From a bacterium (GTDB taxonomy: Bacteria > Electryoneota > JAOADG01), in assembly GCA_026417415.1 (NCBI GenBank), contig JAOADG010000012.1, positions 1-64,000 on the forward strand: a stretch of 64,000 nt of DNA, written 5' to 3'. A program made the position numbers and the translations under genes. Under the pieces are notes generated by a model. That model was not told the DNA's origin and made no database searches. It worked only from the letters and a program-made list of their open reading frames with translations. Of this stretch, positions 17,520 to 27,682 are shown piece by piece (within the stretch, counting starts at the first letter, position 1; each line of letters begins with the position of its first letter).

Positions 17520-19490
17520 TTATGCATGAACTTTTTTTCTAATCCAATTTTCTAATCCACCGACCACGATTAATTCCTGCGCTGAAGTTCCTACAGGTCC
17601 AATAGAAAACGATTGATCACGGAATGTAATCGTTGAACTTGCAAAATGAATGGATATTTCCTCTTCAAGCCGAATCGTCAATTGATCTGTGCCTAATTGT
17701 TGTTTTAAGAACTTAACGAAATCTGGCGATTCGACTACCAAAAAACCATTGTTTAATGCGTTTCTTTGATAGGTTTGGTTAAATGAACCTGCCACAACCA
17801 ATTGAATTCCACGGTACTTTAAAGCAGTAGCCGCTTGTTCTCGTGATGAACCCGTACCGAAATTAAAGCCACCAACCAAGATATCCCCTTTCTGAACAAT
17901 ATGTCGAAAATTTGGATCATAATTTTCCATCACCACTTCTGCTTGTTCTTCTGGGGTCATATCGTCTTTGTAGGTGTATTTGCCCGGATAAATACCATCG
18001 GTATTTAAATTATCCTGATGACAGAAAACAATATTTCCCGTTACAGTTTCAGGAAATCCATCCACAATTTCTACTTTACTAGCAATTGATGGTCTTGAAA
18101 ATTCAAACATAGAACTCTTGGGCAATTGGCTATCAAAAGAAACAGGACCGCAGATGTATCCATGAATTGCAGAAGCAGCAACAACGGCGGGAGATGCCAA
18201 ATAGGCAATTGCTTTTGGAGAACCCATTCGTCCTTTGAAATTGCGATTGGTAGCAGAAATTCCAACTTCGTTGTCTTCTAACAATCCTTCACCTAATCCG
18301 ATACACGGTCCACATCCTGGAGGTAACTCAATTGCACCAGCTTGAATTAATTTCTGCCAATCTCCTCGACGTTTGCTTTCTTCTTGGACTTCGCGTGATG
18401 CTGCAGAAATATAAAACTTTACCTCACTTGAAAACCGTTTTCCGTTGACAACTTCAGCTGCTGCTGCAATATCTTCTACACGGCTATTAACACAAGATAC
18501 TAAGTATGCTTTGTGGATTTTAATCTTTTGTTTTTCAATATCTGTAACACTCTGCATGGTTTTCACATGATTCGGTCCAGAAACATAGGGTCTAACAGTA
18601 GATAAATCAAATTCAATACGTTTTGCATATTGTGCGTCGGGATCTGCAGTTGGAGCAGTGAGTTGAATATGTTGAAGTGTTTGTGGGTTTAATCTTGGGT
18701 GTTGACCATTCCCATCAATATCTGAAGGAACTCCCTCTAATCCGCGTTGTTGAATAAATTGAACACGCTTTTCAAGCCAATCAAAAGTCACATCATCAAT
18801 TGGAAACAAACCTACCAATGCACCCCACTCAGTGGTCATATTTGCAATTGCTAATCGTTGATCGATACTTAGTGTTCGTACTCCATCGCCACAAAACTCA
18901 ATAGCATGATTAAGTACTTCGTCACGATTATACAATCCACACAAAGTAATTATCACATCTTTTCCAGTTACACCGGGTAGCAACGAGCCAGTGAATACCA
19001 CTTGAACAATTGGTGGAACTTGCCACCAAGTTGTTCCTGTTGCCCAAATGGATGCTGCATCGGTACGAACAACCGGTGTGCCTAAGCAACCCAAACCACC
19101 ATACATATTTGAATGACTATCTGATGCAACAACAAAACTACCGGGGAATGCATAACCCTCTTCGCACATGATTTGATGGCCAATTCCACGTCCTGCTGGG
19201 TAGAAATCTACACCCATTTCTTTTGCAAAATCGGAGATCCGTTGATACTTACGTAAATTTTCTTCTGATGTATCTTGGATGTTATGATCCAATGCGAAAA
19301 CGGGTTGACGTGGATTTTTAATTTTTGGAACTCCAAGTTCTTTAAACTTTTTAATTACAGCACCAGTATTATCATGCGTCATAACATGTCGTGGTTGAAT
19401 GGTTACATAATCCCCTGCATGCACTTCGTGATGCATCGGTAGATTTACAGCATAATTTTGGACGATTTTTTCTATCATTGTTTGTGGCAT
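17520..19490 (-). CDS. lys4: homoaconitase, fungal Lys4-like
   Basis: 656 residues of the aconitase superfamily with strong resemblance to fungal homoaconitase Lys4, which converts homocitrate to homoisocitrate in the alpha-aminoadipate route to lysine. Segments that recall Lys4 are YPAGRGIGHQIM-EEGYAFP, VASDSHSNMYGGLG, RTDAASIWATGTTWWQ and NMTTEWGALVGLFP. The three cluster-ligand Cys are in SCVNSR and GCGPCIG, and the swivelling domain has GTGSSREQAATALK. Bacterial aconitases AcnA and AcnB look different. AGAGGT lies before the ATG. The rest of an alpha-aminoadipate pathway is not visible here, so use as an aconitase in the citric acid cycle remains possible. Confidence 0.86.
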   Translation of the reverse strand: MPQTMIEKIVQNYAVNLPMHHEVHAGDYVTIQPRHVMTHDNTGAVIKKFKELGVPKIKNPRQPVFALDHNIQDTSEENLRKYQRISDFAKEMGVDFYPAGRGIGHQIMCEEGYAFPGSFVVASDSHSNMYGGLGCLGTPVVRTDAASIWATGTTWWQVPPIVQVVFTGSLLPGVTGKDVIITLCGLYNRDEVLNHAIEFCGDGVRTLSIDQRLAIANMTTEWGALVGLFPIDDVTFDWLEKRVQFIQQRGLEGVPSDIDGNGQHPRLNPQTLQHIQLTAPTADPDAQYAKRIEFDLSTVRPYVSGPNHVKTMQSVTDIEKQKIKIHKAYLVSCVNSRVEDIAAAAEVVNGKRFSSEVKFYISAASREVQEESKRRGDWQKLIQAGAIELPPGCGPCIGLGEGLLEDNEVGISATNRNFKGRMGSPKAIAYLASPAVVAASAIHGYICGPVSFDSQLPKSSMFEFSRPSIASKVEIVDGFPETVTGNIVFCHQDNLNTDGIYPGKYTYKDDMTPEEQAEVVMENYDPNFRHIVQKGDILVGGFNFGTGSSREQAATALKYRGIQLVVAGSFNQTYQRNALNNGFLVVESPDFVKFLKQQLGTDQLTIRLEEEISIHFASSTITFRDQSFSIGPVGTSAQELIVVGGLENWIRKKVHA

Positions 19491-19596
19491 GTTGACCTCT
19501 TACAGTTGAAATGGTTTTTGAAAATTCATCTTTCTAAAAAAGTTAGACAAGGTTAGATGAAGCAACAAATTAGAAAAAAGGTTAGTATAGAAATTT

Positions 19597-20301
19597 ATGT
19601 GTGTTATACCTTACCCTGAACCATTGGTTGAAGGGATTTTGTTAAAAAGATACAAACGTTTCTTAGCAGATGTCCAACTTTATTCTGGCGAAATTGTAAT
19701 TGCACATTGTCCAAATCCTGGTAGGATGACTTCATGTTTATTCGTCCATGAAAAAATTCGTCTATTGCCTACTCCTAAAAATAAACTCAAATACAGATGG
19801 GTGCAATCTTACACTCCCTATGGATGGGCAGGAATTGACACCATGTTACCTAATGAATTGTTGTGGAAAGCGCTACAAAACGGATCGATACAAGAGTTAA
19901 AAGATACAAAATATATCCGTAAAGAATATCAAGTTGATCATTCGCGTTTTGATTTTTTTCTTCCTTATACAGAAAAAGAAGTAAAAGGGACACTCATTGA
20001 AGTAAAATCAGTAACGTGGTATGATGAAAGTGGTTTTTTATTCTTTCCAGATGCTCCAAGCAAGCGAGCAGTAAAACATTTACAAACCATGATTGAGTTT
20101 GTACAATCAAAGAAAATGAATGGAGTGGTAATCTACCTTGTTCAACATCCTAAAGGAAATCAAGTTTTACCAGCTGCACAAATTGATCCCCTTTATGCAA
20201 GAGTTGCAAAAGAAGCAGTAGAAATAGGGATCAAATTTTTCACCTATCGAGTACATTTTACTCAAAATTATGCGGCTTTAGATACGAATTTGCTCGCATA
20301 A
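19597..20301 (+). CDS. sfsA: SfsA-family nuclease/DNA-binding protein
   Basis: 234 residues of the SfsA family, named for sugar fermentation stimulation in E. coli and now regarded as OB-fold plus PD-(D/E)XK nuclease-like. Visible motifs are LVEGILLKRYKRFLADV, AHCPNPGRM, and in the nuclease-like half YQVDHSRFDFFLP, TLIEVKSVTW and FPDAPSKRAVKHLQTM, where Asp, Glu and Lys form the expected active-site pattern. It stands alone and shares a bidirectional terminator with the convergent surface-protein gene. Confidence 0.93.
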   Translation: MCVIPYPEPLVEGILLKRYKRFLADVQLYSGEIVIAHCPNPGRMTSCLFVHEKIRLLPTPKNKLKYRWVQSYTPYGWAGIDTMLPNELLWKALQNGSIQELKDTKYIRKEYQVDHSRFDFFLPYTEKEVKGTLIEVKSVTWYDESGFLFFPDAPSKRAVKHLQTMIEFVQSKKMNGVVIYLVQHPKGNQVLPAAQIDPLYARVAKEAVEIGIKFFTYRVHFTQNYAALDTNLLA

Positions 20302-20309
20302 CCTCAAAA

Positions 20310-20342
20310 AAAAACGGGACGAATGTTCGTCCCGTTTTTTTC
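20310..20342. terminator. bidirectional terminator between sfsA and surface protein
   Basis: A stem of at least 8 bp within acgggacgaa tg ttcgtcccgt is flanked by A8 on the left and T7 on the right, so it can act for both convergent genes. Confidence 0.88.
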
Positions 20343-20356
20343 ATCATCTGTGAAAC

Positions 20357-23125
20357 TTACTTCAAGAGTAAAATTTTACGGCTTGCTTCGAACTTTCCTG
20401 CTTGCATTTTAACGATGTAAGTACCGGATGCAAGTGCTTGACCTTGTGCATTCTTACCATCCCAAGATAGGATATGCGAGCCGGGCTGTAGTTCATTTTC
20501 TAATAAGTTTCTTACTTCTCGTCCATTGAGATCATAGATACGAATAGTAACCTTTGAAATGGTCGGAAGATCGAATCGTATGTTCGTTATACTATTGAAT
20601 GGATTCGGGTAGTTAGGTTTGAGCTCGAACTTGTTTGGAAGTTCATTTACATAAACCTCAACTGTACGTCCAAAAGTAAACCCAGAACCATCAATATCTA
20701 TTGAACGTAAACGGTAGGAATAGGTTTGCCCCATAGAAACATTTCTATCTACAAATTCATACACGAAACCTTCCGATGATGTACCGCCTTCTGCTTGTGA
20801 ACGTAATTCAGGATTGGTTAAGAAACTAGCAATCTTGATATAATCTGAATTATTAGAACTTCTATAGATTTCAAATCCAGCATTGTTCGTTTCAGAAGCA
20901 GTTACCCATTGCAATGTGACGGTTCCATTTCGTGATCCACCAACAAACGATTCTAACTCCACTGGAAGTGCAGTATTTACATAGGGTAATGGGAAAGAAC
21001 CTGCAGCGCTTGTAGACGAAGAGAAAGTAAAGCTTGAGGCACTGTTAACTGATGTATAAACTTGATCCAAATCAGATGCAGTGCTGCTGGTATTAATGGT
21101 CAAGAACAAATACCTTGGTGTAGTGGTGATCGCTTGTGCTGAAAACGAGAACGATATTGCTGCTGGTGTGGTAAACGATGCTGTTGAACCAATTTGTGTA
21201 TCACCACCGAAGGTTGCATCATTTGAAATCCAAAGTTTTACAGCAGTAATATCGGTGTTGTCGGCCGTCGTGAAAAAGTTTACGCCATCACCATCCATAT
21301 CAAAAGTTACGCCTGTTAACATCGCAGTTCCATGGCTTGCAGAAAGATTAAGGCGATAAATGGGGGCATTGGTTTGACTTGCACCAACCCATGCCGCAAC
21401 TAACGTCCCAGTTACATTCAACACATTTCCAGTTGATACATGGATTGTTCTACTAGAAAACTCTGTTCCGTTTGCGGGTAAGTCGTTGACAGTAATTTTC
21501 CAAGTATATGTTTGTCCAGCATCTAATGCACCATCACCTGAATAAGAATAATCCGAAGTTCCAGATATACTTGTAAGATTTAACGTCAATGATTTACTTC
21601 CAGAAGTTAGATAACTGCTACCAGGTGTTATTGTTAACGTATGGTTATCGCCTGTTCGTTCAAAAGTGATGACAACTGATTGATAAGGTTCAACGTTTGT
21701 CCATGTAAAGATCTGTGTGCCAGCAGGAACATAAGAGCCGTTAGAGGGTGAAGTTAAAGATGGTGCGACTGTTGACACATCATAAACAAAGCTAGCAAAA
21801 TCCACATTACTACTTGTATTTCCAACAATGTCATCGTAATAAAGTCGAACAGTATAAGTCGAACCGTTCACCAATGCTGTAGTGTTGGATTGCGAATGAA
21901 TGGTAAATAGTGCATCACCGACATCATTCGAACTGGGAACGACTGAAAAAGAATTGCTATAGTAACGTAGTAATCCACTGTACCATCCTGAAGCAGTATT
22001 TGAAAATACAATGGTTTGATGGGCAGTACCACCACTACGGAATTCTAAAGTAATGCGGTTTCCAGAAGATGATGCGGTTTCTGGAATGTTAAACCGAACT
22101 TTGATGGTATCATCATCACGTCCTTGTTGGAAAGCACTGGATGGTAAATTTAAAGTAGGTGTAGCAGCAGTTATGTCATATACAAAACTTGTAAATTCTG
22201 CGTAGTTTGATGCTTTCCCAGTTTCTTTTGTATAAATCCGAACCGTATAAGTTGATCCATCAACCAATGCTGTATTGTTTGTTTGTGATGCAATAGAAAA
22301 AGTGTTATCTCCTGGATCAGCTGATCCTGTTGCAGTAAAGCTTCCTGCGCCACCAGGCGTATAAGTCAAATCACGACTATAAGAACCAGCCGTTTCTTCA
22401 TTAAAAACGATTTCGTGTAAGACAGTTCCCCCTCCAGTGCGTATTTGCAGCTTAACTTCATTATCTACTGCGTTAACTGGGAGAGTATATCTTACTCGAA
22501 TTGTATTGTTATCACGTCCATTTTGAAATGATGCAGAGGGTATGTGCAGAGTGGGCGCAGCAGAAAGCAATTGAACACTCATGTAACTGTTTGTATAGAT
22601 ACCAGAGCCGAATGCACTTACTGCACTTGCAGTACCCCAAGAAATACTGGATGCACGCCAAGCTGTAGCAACGTAATCAAAATCTTCGTTAATGTAAACC
22701 ACACTGCCACGAATTTGTATCGATTGAGTTCCAGTTGGAACTATAGTTGGAAGTAAGAAATACCCCGTAACAGTTCGATTGGATAAATCAGTATCGGTTA
22801 CAGTAAAACGACGTTTTGTTTGAGTGCTTGTTGCTGTTAAAGCAAACGATGCATTCGGTGTAGAAGAAGAAAAATATCTTACCTGAACTGTATCTGACTG
22901 GGTCAATGAAGCACTTGTACCCGCAAGAGTTACCAATTCTGTAATACCAGTAACATCATCCAATCGGAAACGAATAAACACGGTATCGCCTACTGCAACA
23001 ACATTATCAGAAACACCTAAACTAGATGTCATCCCGATTGCATCAATTGTCTGTGCGTAGAGAATTGATGGCAGAATCAATAAAAAACTAAAGACAAGTA
23101 AAAGTTTTACTTTTTTCACAAAACG
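20357..23125 (-). CDS. secreted multidomain surface protein with T9SS type A sorting domain
   Basis: 922 residues. The start is the ATG of MRFVKKVKLLL, placed 6 bases after AAGGAGG; an in-frame ATG 21 bases upstream overlaps the Shine-Dalgarno. A signal peptide ends near ILYAQ. Two related beta-sandwich repeats follow, recognisable by SASFQNGRDNNTIRVRYTLP and SSAFQQGRDDDTIKVRFNIP, then a third divergent repeat, a fibronectin-like module (LESFVGGSRNGTVTLQW) and a C-terminal sorting domain with NYPNPFNSITNIRFDLP and terminal KILLLK. The type IX system would carry it across the outer membrane. No catalytic domain is seen; adhesion or a structural role is inferred. Confidence 0.87.
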   Translation of the reverse strand, partial: RFVKKVKLLLVFSFLLILPSILYAQTIDAIGMTSSLGVSDNVVAVGDTVFIRFRLDDVTGITELVTLAGTSASLTQSDTVQVRYFSSSTPNASFALTATSTQTKRRFTVTDTDLSNRTVTGYFLLPTIVPTGTQSIQIRGSVVYINEDFDYVATAWRASSISWGTASAVSAFGSGIYTNSYMSVQLLSAAPTLHIPSASFQNGRDNNTIRVRYTLPVNAVDNEVKLQIRTGGGTVLHEIVFNEETAGSYSRDLTYTPGGAGSFTATGSADPGDNTFSIASQTNNTALVDGSTYTVRIYTKETGKASNYAEFTSFVYDITAATPTLNLPSSAFQQGRDDDTIKVRFNIPETASSSGNRITLEFRSGGTAHQTIVFSNTASGWYSGLLRYYSNSFSVVPSSNDVGDALFTIHSQSNTTALVNGSTYTVRLYYDDIVGNTSSNVDFASFVYDVSTVAPSLTSPSNGSYVPAGTQIFTWTNVEPYQSVVITFERTGDNHTLTITPGSSYLTSGSKSLTLNLTSISGTSDYSYSGDGALDAGQTYTWKITVNDLPANGTEFSSRTIHVSTGNVLNVTGTLVAAWVGASQTNAPIYRLNLSASHGTAMLTGVTFDMDGDGVNFFTTADNTDITAVKLWISNDATFGGDTQIGSTASFTTPAAISFSFSAQAITTTPRYLFLTINTSSTASDLDQVYTSVNSASSFTFSSSTSAAGSFPLPYVNTALPVELESFVGGSRNGTVTLQWVTASETNNAGFEIYRSSNNSDYIKIASFLTNPELRSQAEGGTSSEGFVYEFVDRNVSMGQTYSYRLRSIDIDGSGFTFGRTVEVYVNELPNKFELKPNYPNPFNSITNIRFDLPTISKVTIRIYDLNGREVRNLLENELQPGSHILSWDGKNAQGQALASGTYIVKMQAGKFEASRKILLLK

Positions 23126-23407
23126 CATTAGCAACCTCCTTCGCATTTTTAATTACAACCTAAAATACATCATCTTTTCATAAAAGCAAGAATCTAAAAT
23201 CTTGAGCGGAAAAATTAAAGGTGATTTTGAACACTTTAAAGAGTGATCGTTCACATATTCTTAATAAACTCTTTCAAAGTTTTGTAAATACAAAAAATTT
23301 TGCGAAACTTTACCTAACCTTCCGTTTAATCCAAAGATTAAAATAACCAACTGTTTTAAAAATAACAACCAATTTTTAAAGTTTGAGTATTATTGAAACT
23401 CAGAGAG

Positions 23408-23857
23408 CTAATACTTATCTCGTGGTATCAAGCCACTTTCAATGCTATCCTGTGTAGCTGGAATACCCCACCCCCATAACAAACCGGTTGCGATATCAAT
23501 ATATACGAATCGATCCCTCCCACCGGGCATAGAAGGCAAACTTTGGGCTTCAACAGTATGTGCTGGGTTACCTAATAGTTCAAAAGACCAATGCTGCTTT
23601 GTTTCTTTATCTAAAATGACCCAATTTTTGGTTTGGGTCATATAGGTGATCGTTACAGGTTCATCGGCGGTCGCTGCGTATCTGTTGTAAGCATTTGCAA
23701 AATCTTTTAACGCCATTTGAACTTCTTTTTTAGCCATATACAAAGGGTACCAAGAAGAGATATACCACAGTAAAATTCCTAATAGCGCAATTCCTATGGC
23801 TAATAGTAAAATGATTTTCAAAACCTCATTAACATTATCGCTACGTAAACCGGACAT
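23408..23857 (-). CDS. single-pass membrane protein of unknown function
   Basis: 149 residues. The start is the ATG of MSGLRSDN, with GGAGG 7 bases upstream; the open frame continues 6 codons further. One hydrophobic helix (LKIILLLAIGIALLGILLWYISSWY, about residues 12-36) anchors it, with the C-terminal ~110 residues probably outside the cytoplasm. The layout recalls pilin-like or minor pseudopilin proteins, but there is no prepilin cleavage motif. It is divergent from the aminotransferase gene. I do not recognise the family. Confidence 0.6.
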   Translation of the reverse strand: MSGLRSDNVNEVLKIILLLAIGIALLGILLWYISSWYPLYMAKKEVQMALKDFANAYNRYAATADEPVTITYMTQTKNWVILDKETKQHWSFELLGNPAHTVEAQSLPSMPGGRDRFVYIDIATGLLWGWGIPATQDSIESGLIPRDKY

Positions 23858-23933
23858 ACAGTGCCTCCAAATCACTTGTTGTTTTTTGCTATATTAAGAT
23901 TTTCAATCAAAAGATACAAACAAAGGGGAAACT

Positions 23934-25091
23934 ATGTTTTTCAGAGCAAATCGGATGCAAAAATTGCCACCTTATCTGTTTGCTGGGTTAGAAGCAAAAG
24001 CGGAAGAGTTGAAATCCAAAGGCATTGATATTATTGACTTAGGTATCGGAGATCCGGATCTACCACCTCCAAAAATCTTTACGGATGCAATCAAAGCGTT
24101 TTTAGAACTTCCCAATGCTCATCTCTATCCAACTTCTATAGGTGATTTAGAGGTACGAAAAAGTATTGCTCGATGGATGAAAGTAAAGTTTCAAGTAGAG
24201 GTCGATCCTAAAACTCAAATTTGTGTACTTATCGGTGCGAAAGAAGGACTGGCCAATCTTGCGCGTGCGTTCGTTAATTCTGATGATCAAGTTGCTGTTC
24301 CTGATCCTGCATATCCCGTTTATGCAAATGGTGCCACAATTTTATCGGATGGAATACCTGTTTATCTACCTTTATTTCAAAAGAATCAAATGCTTCTTGA
24401 TGTTGATTTGCTTGATCAAAAGTTCAAAATGGTTTATTTGAATTATCCCAACAACCCAACAGGTGCCATTGCGACAAATGAGTGGTTTAGTCAATTATCA
24501 GAGTGGGCAAAATCAAATTCAGAAACCATCGTTGTCCATGACAATGCTTATAGTGAACTTACGTTTTATGGATATAAAGCACCGTCATGGTTACAATTTT
24601 ATGAAAATGGAATTGAGTTTTTTTCGCTTTCTAAAATGGTTAATGCAACTGGTTTTCGTATCGGATTCGCAGTGGGACATCCTGAAATCATTCAAGCATT
24701 GGTAAAAGTGAAAACTCAATTGGATAGTGGAGCGCCTTTATTCATCCAATTGGCAATGAAGCAAATTCTGGATATGTATGACGAGTATGGAAATCCACCG
24801 CAAATAATCCTTGAAAATCTTAACGTTTATGGTGAACGAAGAAATGTAATGGAACAAGGTTTAACACAACTCGGGATGAGTTTTGTGAAAAGTCCTGCTA
24901 CTTTTTATGTATGGACAAAAGTTCCAGATGGGTGGGATGATTTAACTTTTACAGAGGCAGCGCTTGAAAAAGGCGTTATTCTCACTCCTGGAAGAGGGTT
25001 TGGCAATCAAGGAAAAAATTACGTGCGTTTTGCTTTGACTCAATCAACAGAAAGGATTCTTGCAGCGATTCAACGATTAAAAACGTTGTAA
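23934..25091 (+). CDS. dapL: class I/II aminotransferase, LL-diaminopimelate aminotransferase-like
   Basis: 385 residues, fold type I PLP enzyme. The Schiff-base Lys is in FFSLSKMVNATGFRIGFAVG. Other family motifs are DLGIGDPDLPPP, the YPVY loop in PDPAYPVYANGA, and NYPNNPTGA. The N-terminal LPPYLFAGLEAKAEELKSKG and the following IDIIDLGIGDPDLP resemble the DapL group, which makes LL-diaminopimelate directly from tetrahydrodipicolinate. A related aspartate, alanine or aminoadipate aminotransferase is possible. AAAGGGG precedes the ATG. It is a single-gene unit convergent with the protease gene. Confidence 0.78.
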   Translation: MFFRANRMQKLPPYLFAGLEAKAEELKSKGIDIIDLGIGDPDLPPPKIFTDAIKAFLELPNAHLYPTSIGDLEVRKSIARWMKVKFQVEVDPKTQICVLIGAKEGLANLARAFVNSDDQVAVPDPAYPVYANGATILSDGIPVYLPLFQKNQMLLDVDLLDQKFKMVYLNYPNNPTGAIATNEWFSQLSEWAKSNSETIVVHDNAYSELTFYGYKAPSWLQFYENGIEFFSLSKMVNATGFRIGFAVGHPEIIQALVKVKTQLDSGAPLFIQLAMKQILDMYDEYGNPPQIILENLNVYGERRNVMEQGLTQLGMSFVKSPATFYVWTKVPDGWDDLTFTEAALEKGVILTPGRGFGNQGKNYVRFALTQSTERILAAIQRLKTL

Positions 25092-25231
25092 CTATTGATT
25101 AAATGGAGTATTAAAGAAAAAGAAATTCACTGTAACTATTAAACGAGTAATCAAACAACGTCTGATTGAAAAGCGTTGTTGACGTTTAGGACACACTATA
25201 TTTTCAAAGTGTAAATAAAAGATTTTCTTTG

Positions 25232-27472
25232 CTACTTGAGTAAGACCACCGTTTTTTGTTCAATGATTTGATGATTCGAGATTAAAACCAAATAATAAGT
25301 ACCCGATGGGAGACCATCAGCGTTCAAGAGAATCTCTTTTTGTTCGCGGTTACCGGTAAGTTCTCGGATTAATTTACCTTCTACAGAATACACTGCAATT
25401 TGATAATTCAATCTAAATTCGTTGTGTATAACGATTCTCGTTGTTGAGTTAAAAGGATTTGGGTGAATACTCATCACATCAAATTGTTGTGGTATGTTAG
25501 TTTCACCATTTTCTTCAATGTTCAAAACGCGAATAGAAAAATTTGCATCAGACGTATCCGCAATTTCTACAGCCATCTCTAAGGTTCTTACTCGTACTCT
25601 GGCATTTTGTGTAGCAGGTCCAGTACATAGCCAAGAGTAAGGGCTACTAAGAACACTATCGCCAATGACTTCCCAGTTGCCCGATGGATAATTCCGATCA
25701 ATTTCTAAACGAACAGTTCCTACAATTCCATTTTGATTCCATAAGATCGCGTGACGATTTCCAGCAGTGAAAAGTTCATTACCATTGGGACGTGTTAATG
25801 TGATCGTTCCATATCCAATAGAAAAATTTTCATCACTAACACCACTTACTGCCGGATTCATTGTGTTGGTGCGTACACGAATTCGTGCTTGTGATGTTGT
25901 ATCTCCAGTGATTGTCCAAACAAAAATGCTTTCTGCGGTCACATTATTATGGATCAATTCCCATGGCCCGTTGGGATAGTTCCGATTGATTTCTATGGTC
26001 TTTGATCCTGTTATTCCACTGGGTGCCCATTCAATGGTCATCCTAGAACCCACAGCGTAAAACTCGCCACCATTGGGCGTTTCCATAACAATACTTGCAC
26101 CATTTACCATAAGATCTGCAGTCATGACAGGTCCCGAATTGCTTATTCCAAGAATTCCAACCTGTGTAGAAGTATTTGAGTAAGAGCGACTATTAGGGGT
26201 TGTAGAAGTATTGAAGTTACGGTTGTAACTAGTACCGGGATATGGATCACCAGCATCTCCTGAATTGACGTTTCTTTCTAAATCCCAACGTCCATCAGCT
26301 TGTTCTAGAGCAACTCGGTAGTGACCAGAAGAAGTACGTCCCGGGTACCATTCATTGCGGTTGTGGCTTACAGTACGATCAATATGATAAATCAAAAGAC
26401 CATCAGCAGGTAAAGCCGCATCATAACCAATGCGTTGACGATTTTCTAAAAGAAAGTACTGGCTACCGAGTGTGCCGTTTCGCCATAACCGATAGATTAT
26501 GCCACTGGTTTGTACCGCAGGAATTTGTTGATTACTAAGGGTTGTGGTGACATTAATGGATGAGGTAACTCCCATAGCAATCTTACAGTAAGCATCTGGA
26601 TGTGCTGGTGAATTGCCACGTTGACCATTCCAAGAACCACCGGCCATTAAAGACCAACTTCCTAATCCTTCTGAACTATAATCTGTATCATACAGATCAG
26701 GTAAGCCAAAAAATGAATGGCCCATTTCATGTGCAAATACACCACAAGTCATATCATTTGGATTTACCCAATATTCCGGCACTGTATTGTAATTTTGAAT
26801 GGTTACACCATCTACGTTGACTGGGTTTGGTAAATTCCAAGCGTGTGACCATATATGATTGTTATTTCCAGTAAGTTCTGCACCGGGACCTGAGTGGACC
26901 ACCATGAGACCATCTACGATATTGTCTCCATCAAAATCATATTGAGAAAAATCTACGAAAGGATTGGCTAAAAGAATTGCGTCTTCAACCATTCGTTGAG
27001 CGTTTTGGGGATATGTACCAAAACCGTTTTGACCATTCGTATAGTATGAATACAACTGAGGTGCCCGAATCCAACCTACCATGCTCGGTGGATGAAATGT
27101 GGTAATGTAAAGTTGTTCACGGGAAATTTCACGAAAGTAATGTCTAACTTTACCAACACTGTTTCCGTACATTAAACTGTCAAAAAAACTCGCAGAGGTT
27201 TGAAAAGGTTGGTCAACGAAATCCACCAACAATAAAATGGATGGAAAATAAGTTGTATCTATTTCGTCTGCATTTCGTTGCCAACGTACCTGAACAGGTT
27301 GTTCAACACCTAAGTTTCTCAAGTGATTTTCATTGATTAAAAAATAAGGTTGAGTGATTGAACCTTCCCGAATGCGCTCTAAGAGTTCAGGAGATGGCGG
27401 CATCCCATAACTCAAGCCAAGTATACCCATCGTCAATACAACAGTGAATCCTAACCGAAAAATTAAATGCAT
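25232..27472 (-). CDS. secreted M6-family metalloprotease with T9SS sorting domain
   Basis: 746 residues. A signal peptide (LGFTVVLTMGILGLSYG) is followed by an M6 (immune inhibitor A-like) peptidase domain to about residue 430. The zinc site is HEMGH in CGVFAHEMGHSFFGLPDLYD, with a downstream Met turn candidate in WSLMAGG. Two related beta repeats follow, beginning with METPNGGEFYAVGSRMTIEW and LTRPNGNELFTAGNRHAILW. The C-terminal sorting domain has SIHPNPFNSTTRIVIHN and ends TVVLLK. It would be exported by the type IX system as an extracellular or cell-surface protease for nutrient protein degradation. Confidence 0.9.
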   Translation of the reverse strand: MHLIFRLGFTVVLTMGILGLSYGMPPSPELLERIREGSITQPYFLINENHLRNLGVEQPVQVRWQRNADEIDTTYFPSILLLVDFVDQPFQTSASFFDSLMYGNSVGKVRHYFREISREQLYITTFHPPSMVGWIRAPQLYSYYTNGQNGFGTYPQNAQRMVEDAILLANPFVDFSQYDFDGDNIVDGLMVVHSGPGAELTGNNNHIWSHAWNLPNPVNVDGVTIQNYNTVPEYWVNPNDMTCGVFAHEMGHSFFGLPDLYDTDYSSEGLGSWSLMAGGSWNGQRGNSPAHPDAYCKIAMGVTSSINVTTTLSNQQIPAVQTSGIIYRLWRNGTLGSQYFLLENRQRIGYDAALPADGLLIYHIDRTVSHNRNEWYPGRTSSGHYRVALEQADGRWDLERNVNSGDAGDPYPGTSYNRNFNTSTTPNSRSYSNTSTQVGILGISNSGPVMTADLMVNGASIVMETPNGGEFYAVGSRMTIEWAPSGITGSKTIEINRNYPNGPWELIHNNVTAESIFVWTITGDTTSQARIRVRTNTMNPAVSGVSDENFSIGYGTITLTRPNGNELFTAGNRHAILWNQNGIVGTVRLEIDRNYPSGNWEVIGDSVLSSPYSWLCTGPATQNARVRVRTLEMAVEIADTSDANFSIRVLNIEENGETNIPQQFDVMSIHPNPFNSTTRIVIHNEFRLNYQIAVYSVEGKLIRELTGNREQKEILLNADGLPSGTYYLVLISNHQIIEQKTVVLLK

Positions 27473-27564
27473 AGGAATACCTTAAACTGGAAAAGAAAAC
27501 AATGTAAAGGAAGAATGGTCACTAAAAAAACAGAGTTGGAGCATAATAAGAAGAATTACACTTG

Positions 27565-27638
27565 CGACCTCGGAGGGATTTGAACCCCCAACCCTCAGAT
27601 CCGAAGTCTGATGCTCTATCCAATTGAGCTACGAGGCC
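27565..27638 (-). tRNA. tRNA-Arg (TCG)
   Basis: A 74-nt cloverleaf on the minus strand: acceptor GGCCTCG/CGAGGTC with one G-T pair, D arm GCTC...GAGC, anticodon stem TCAGA/TCTGA with loop CTTCGGA (anticodon TCG, reading CGA and probably other CGN codons), T arm GGGGG/CCCTC with loop TTCAAAT, discriminator G73. The 3' CCA is not encoded. It lies between the DUF1858 gene and the protease gene. Confidence 0.93.
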
Positions 27639-27682
27639 TGTTTGAAGAAATAAAATAAAAAAAGGATTCAAAAAAGAAAACT

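Noticed and set aside
25154-25180. 7-bp inverted repeat (aacaacg/cgttgtt) between the aminotransferase and protease genes
   Set aside because: Short stem, 13-nt loop and no T-run on either strand, so it is not a supported terminator.
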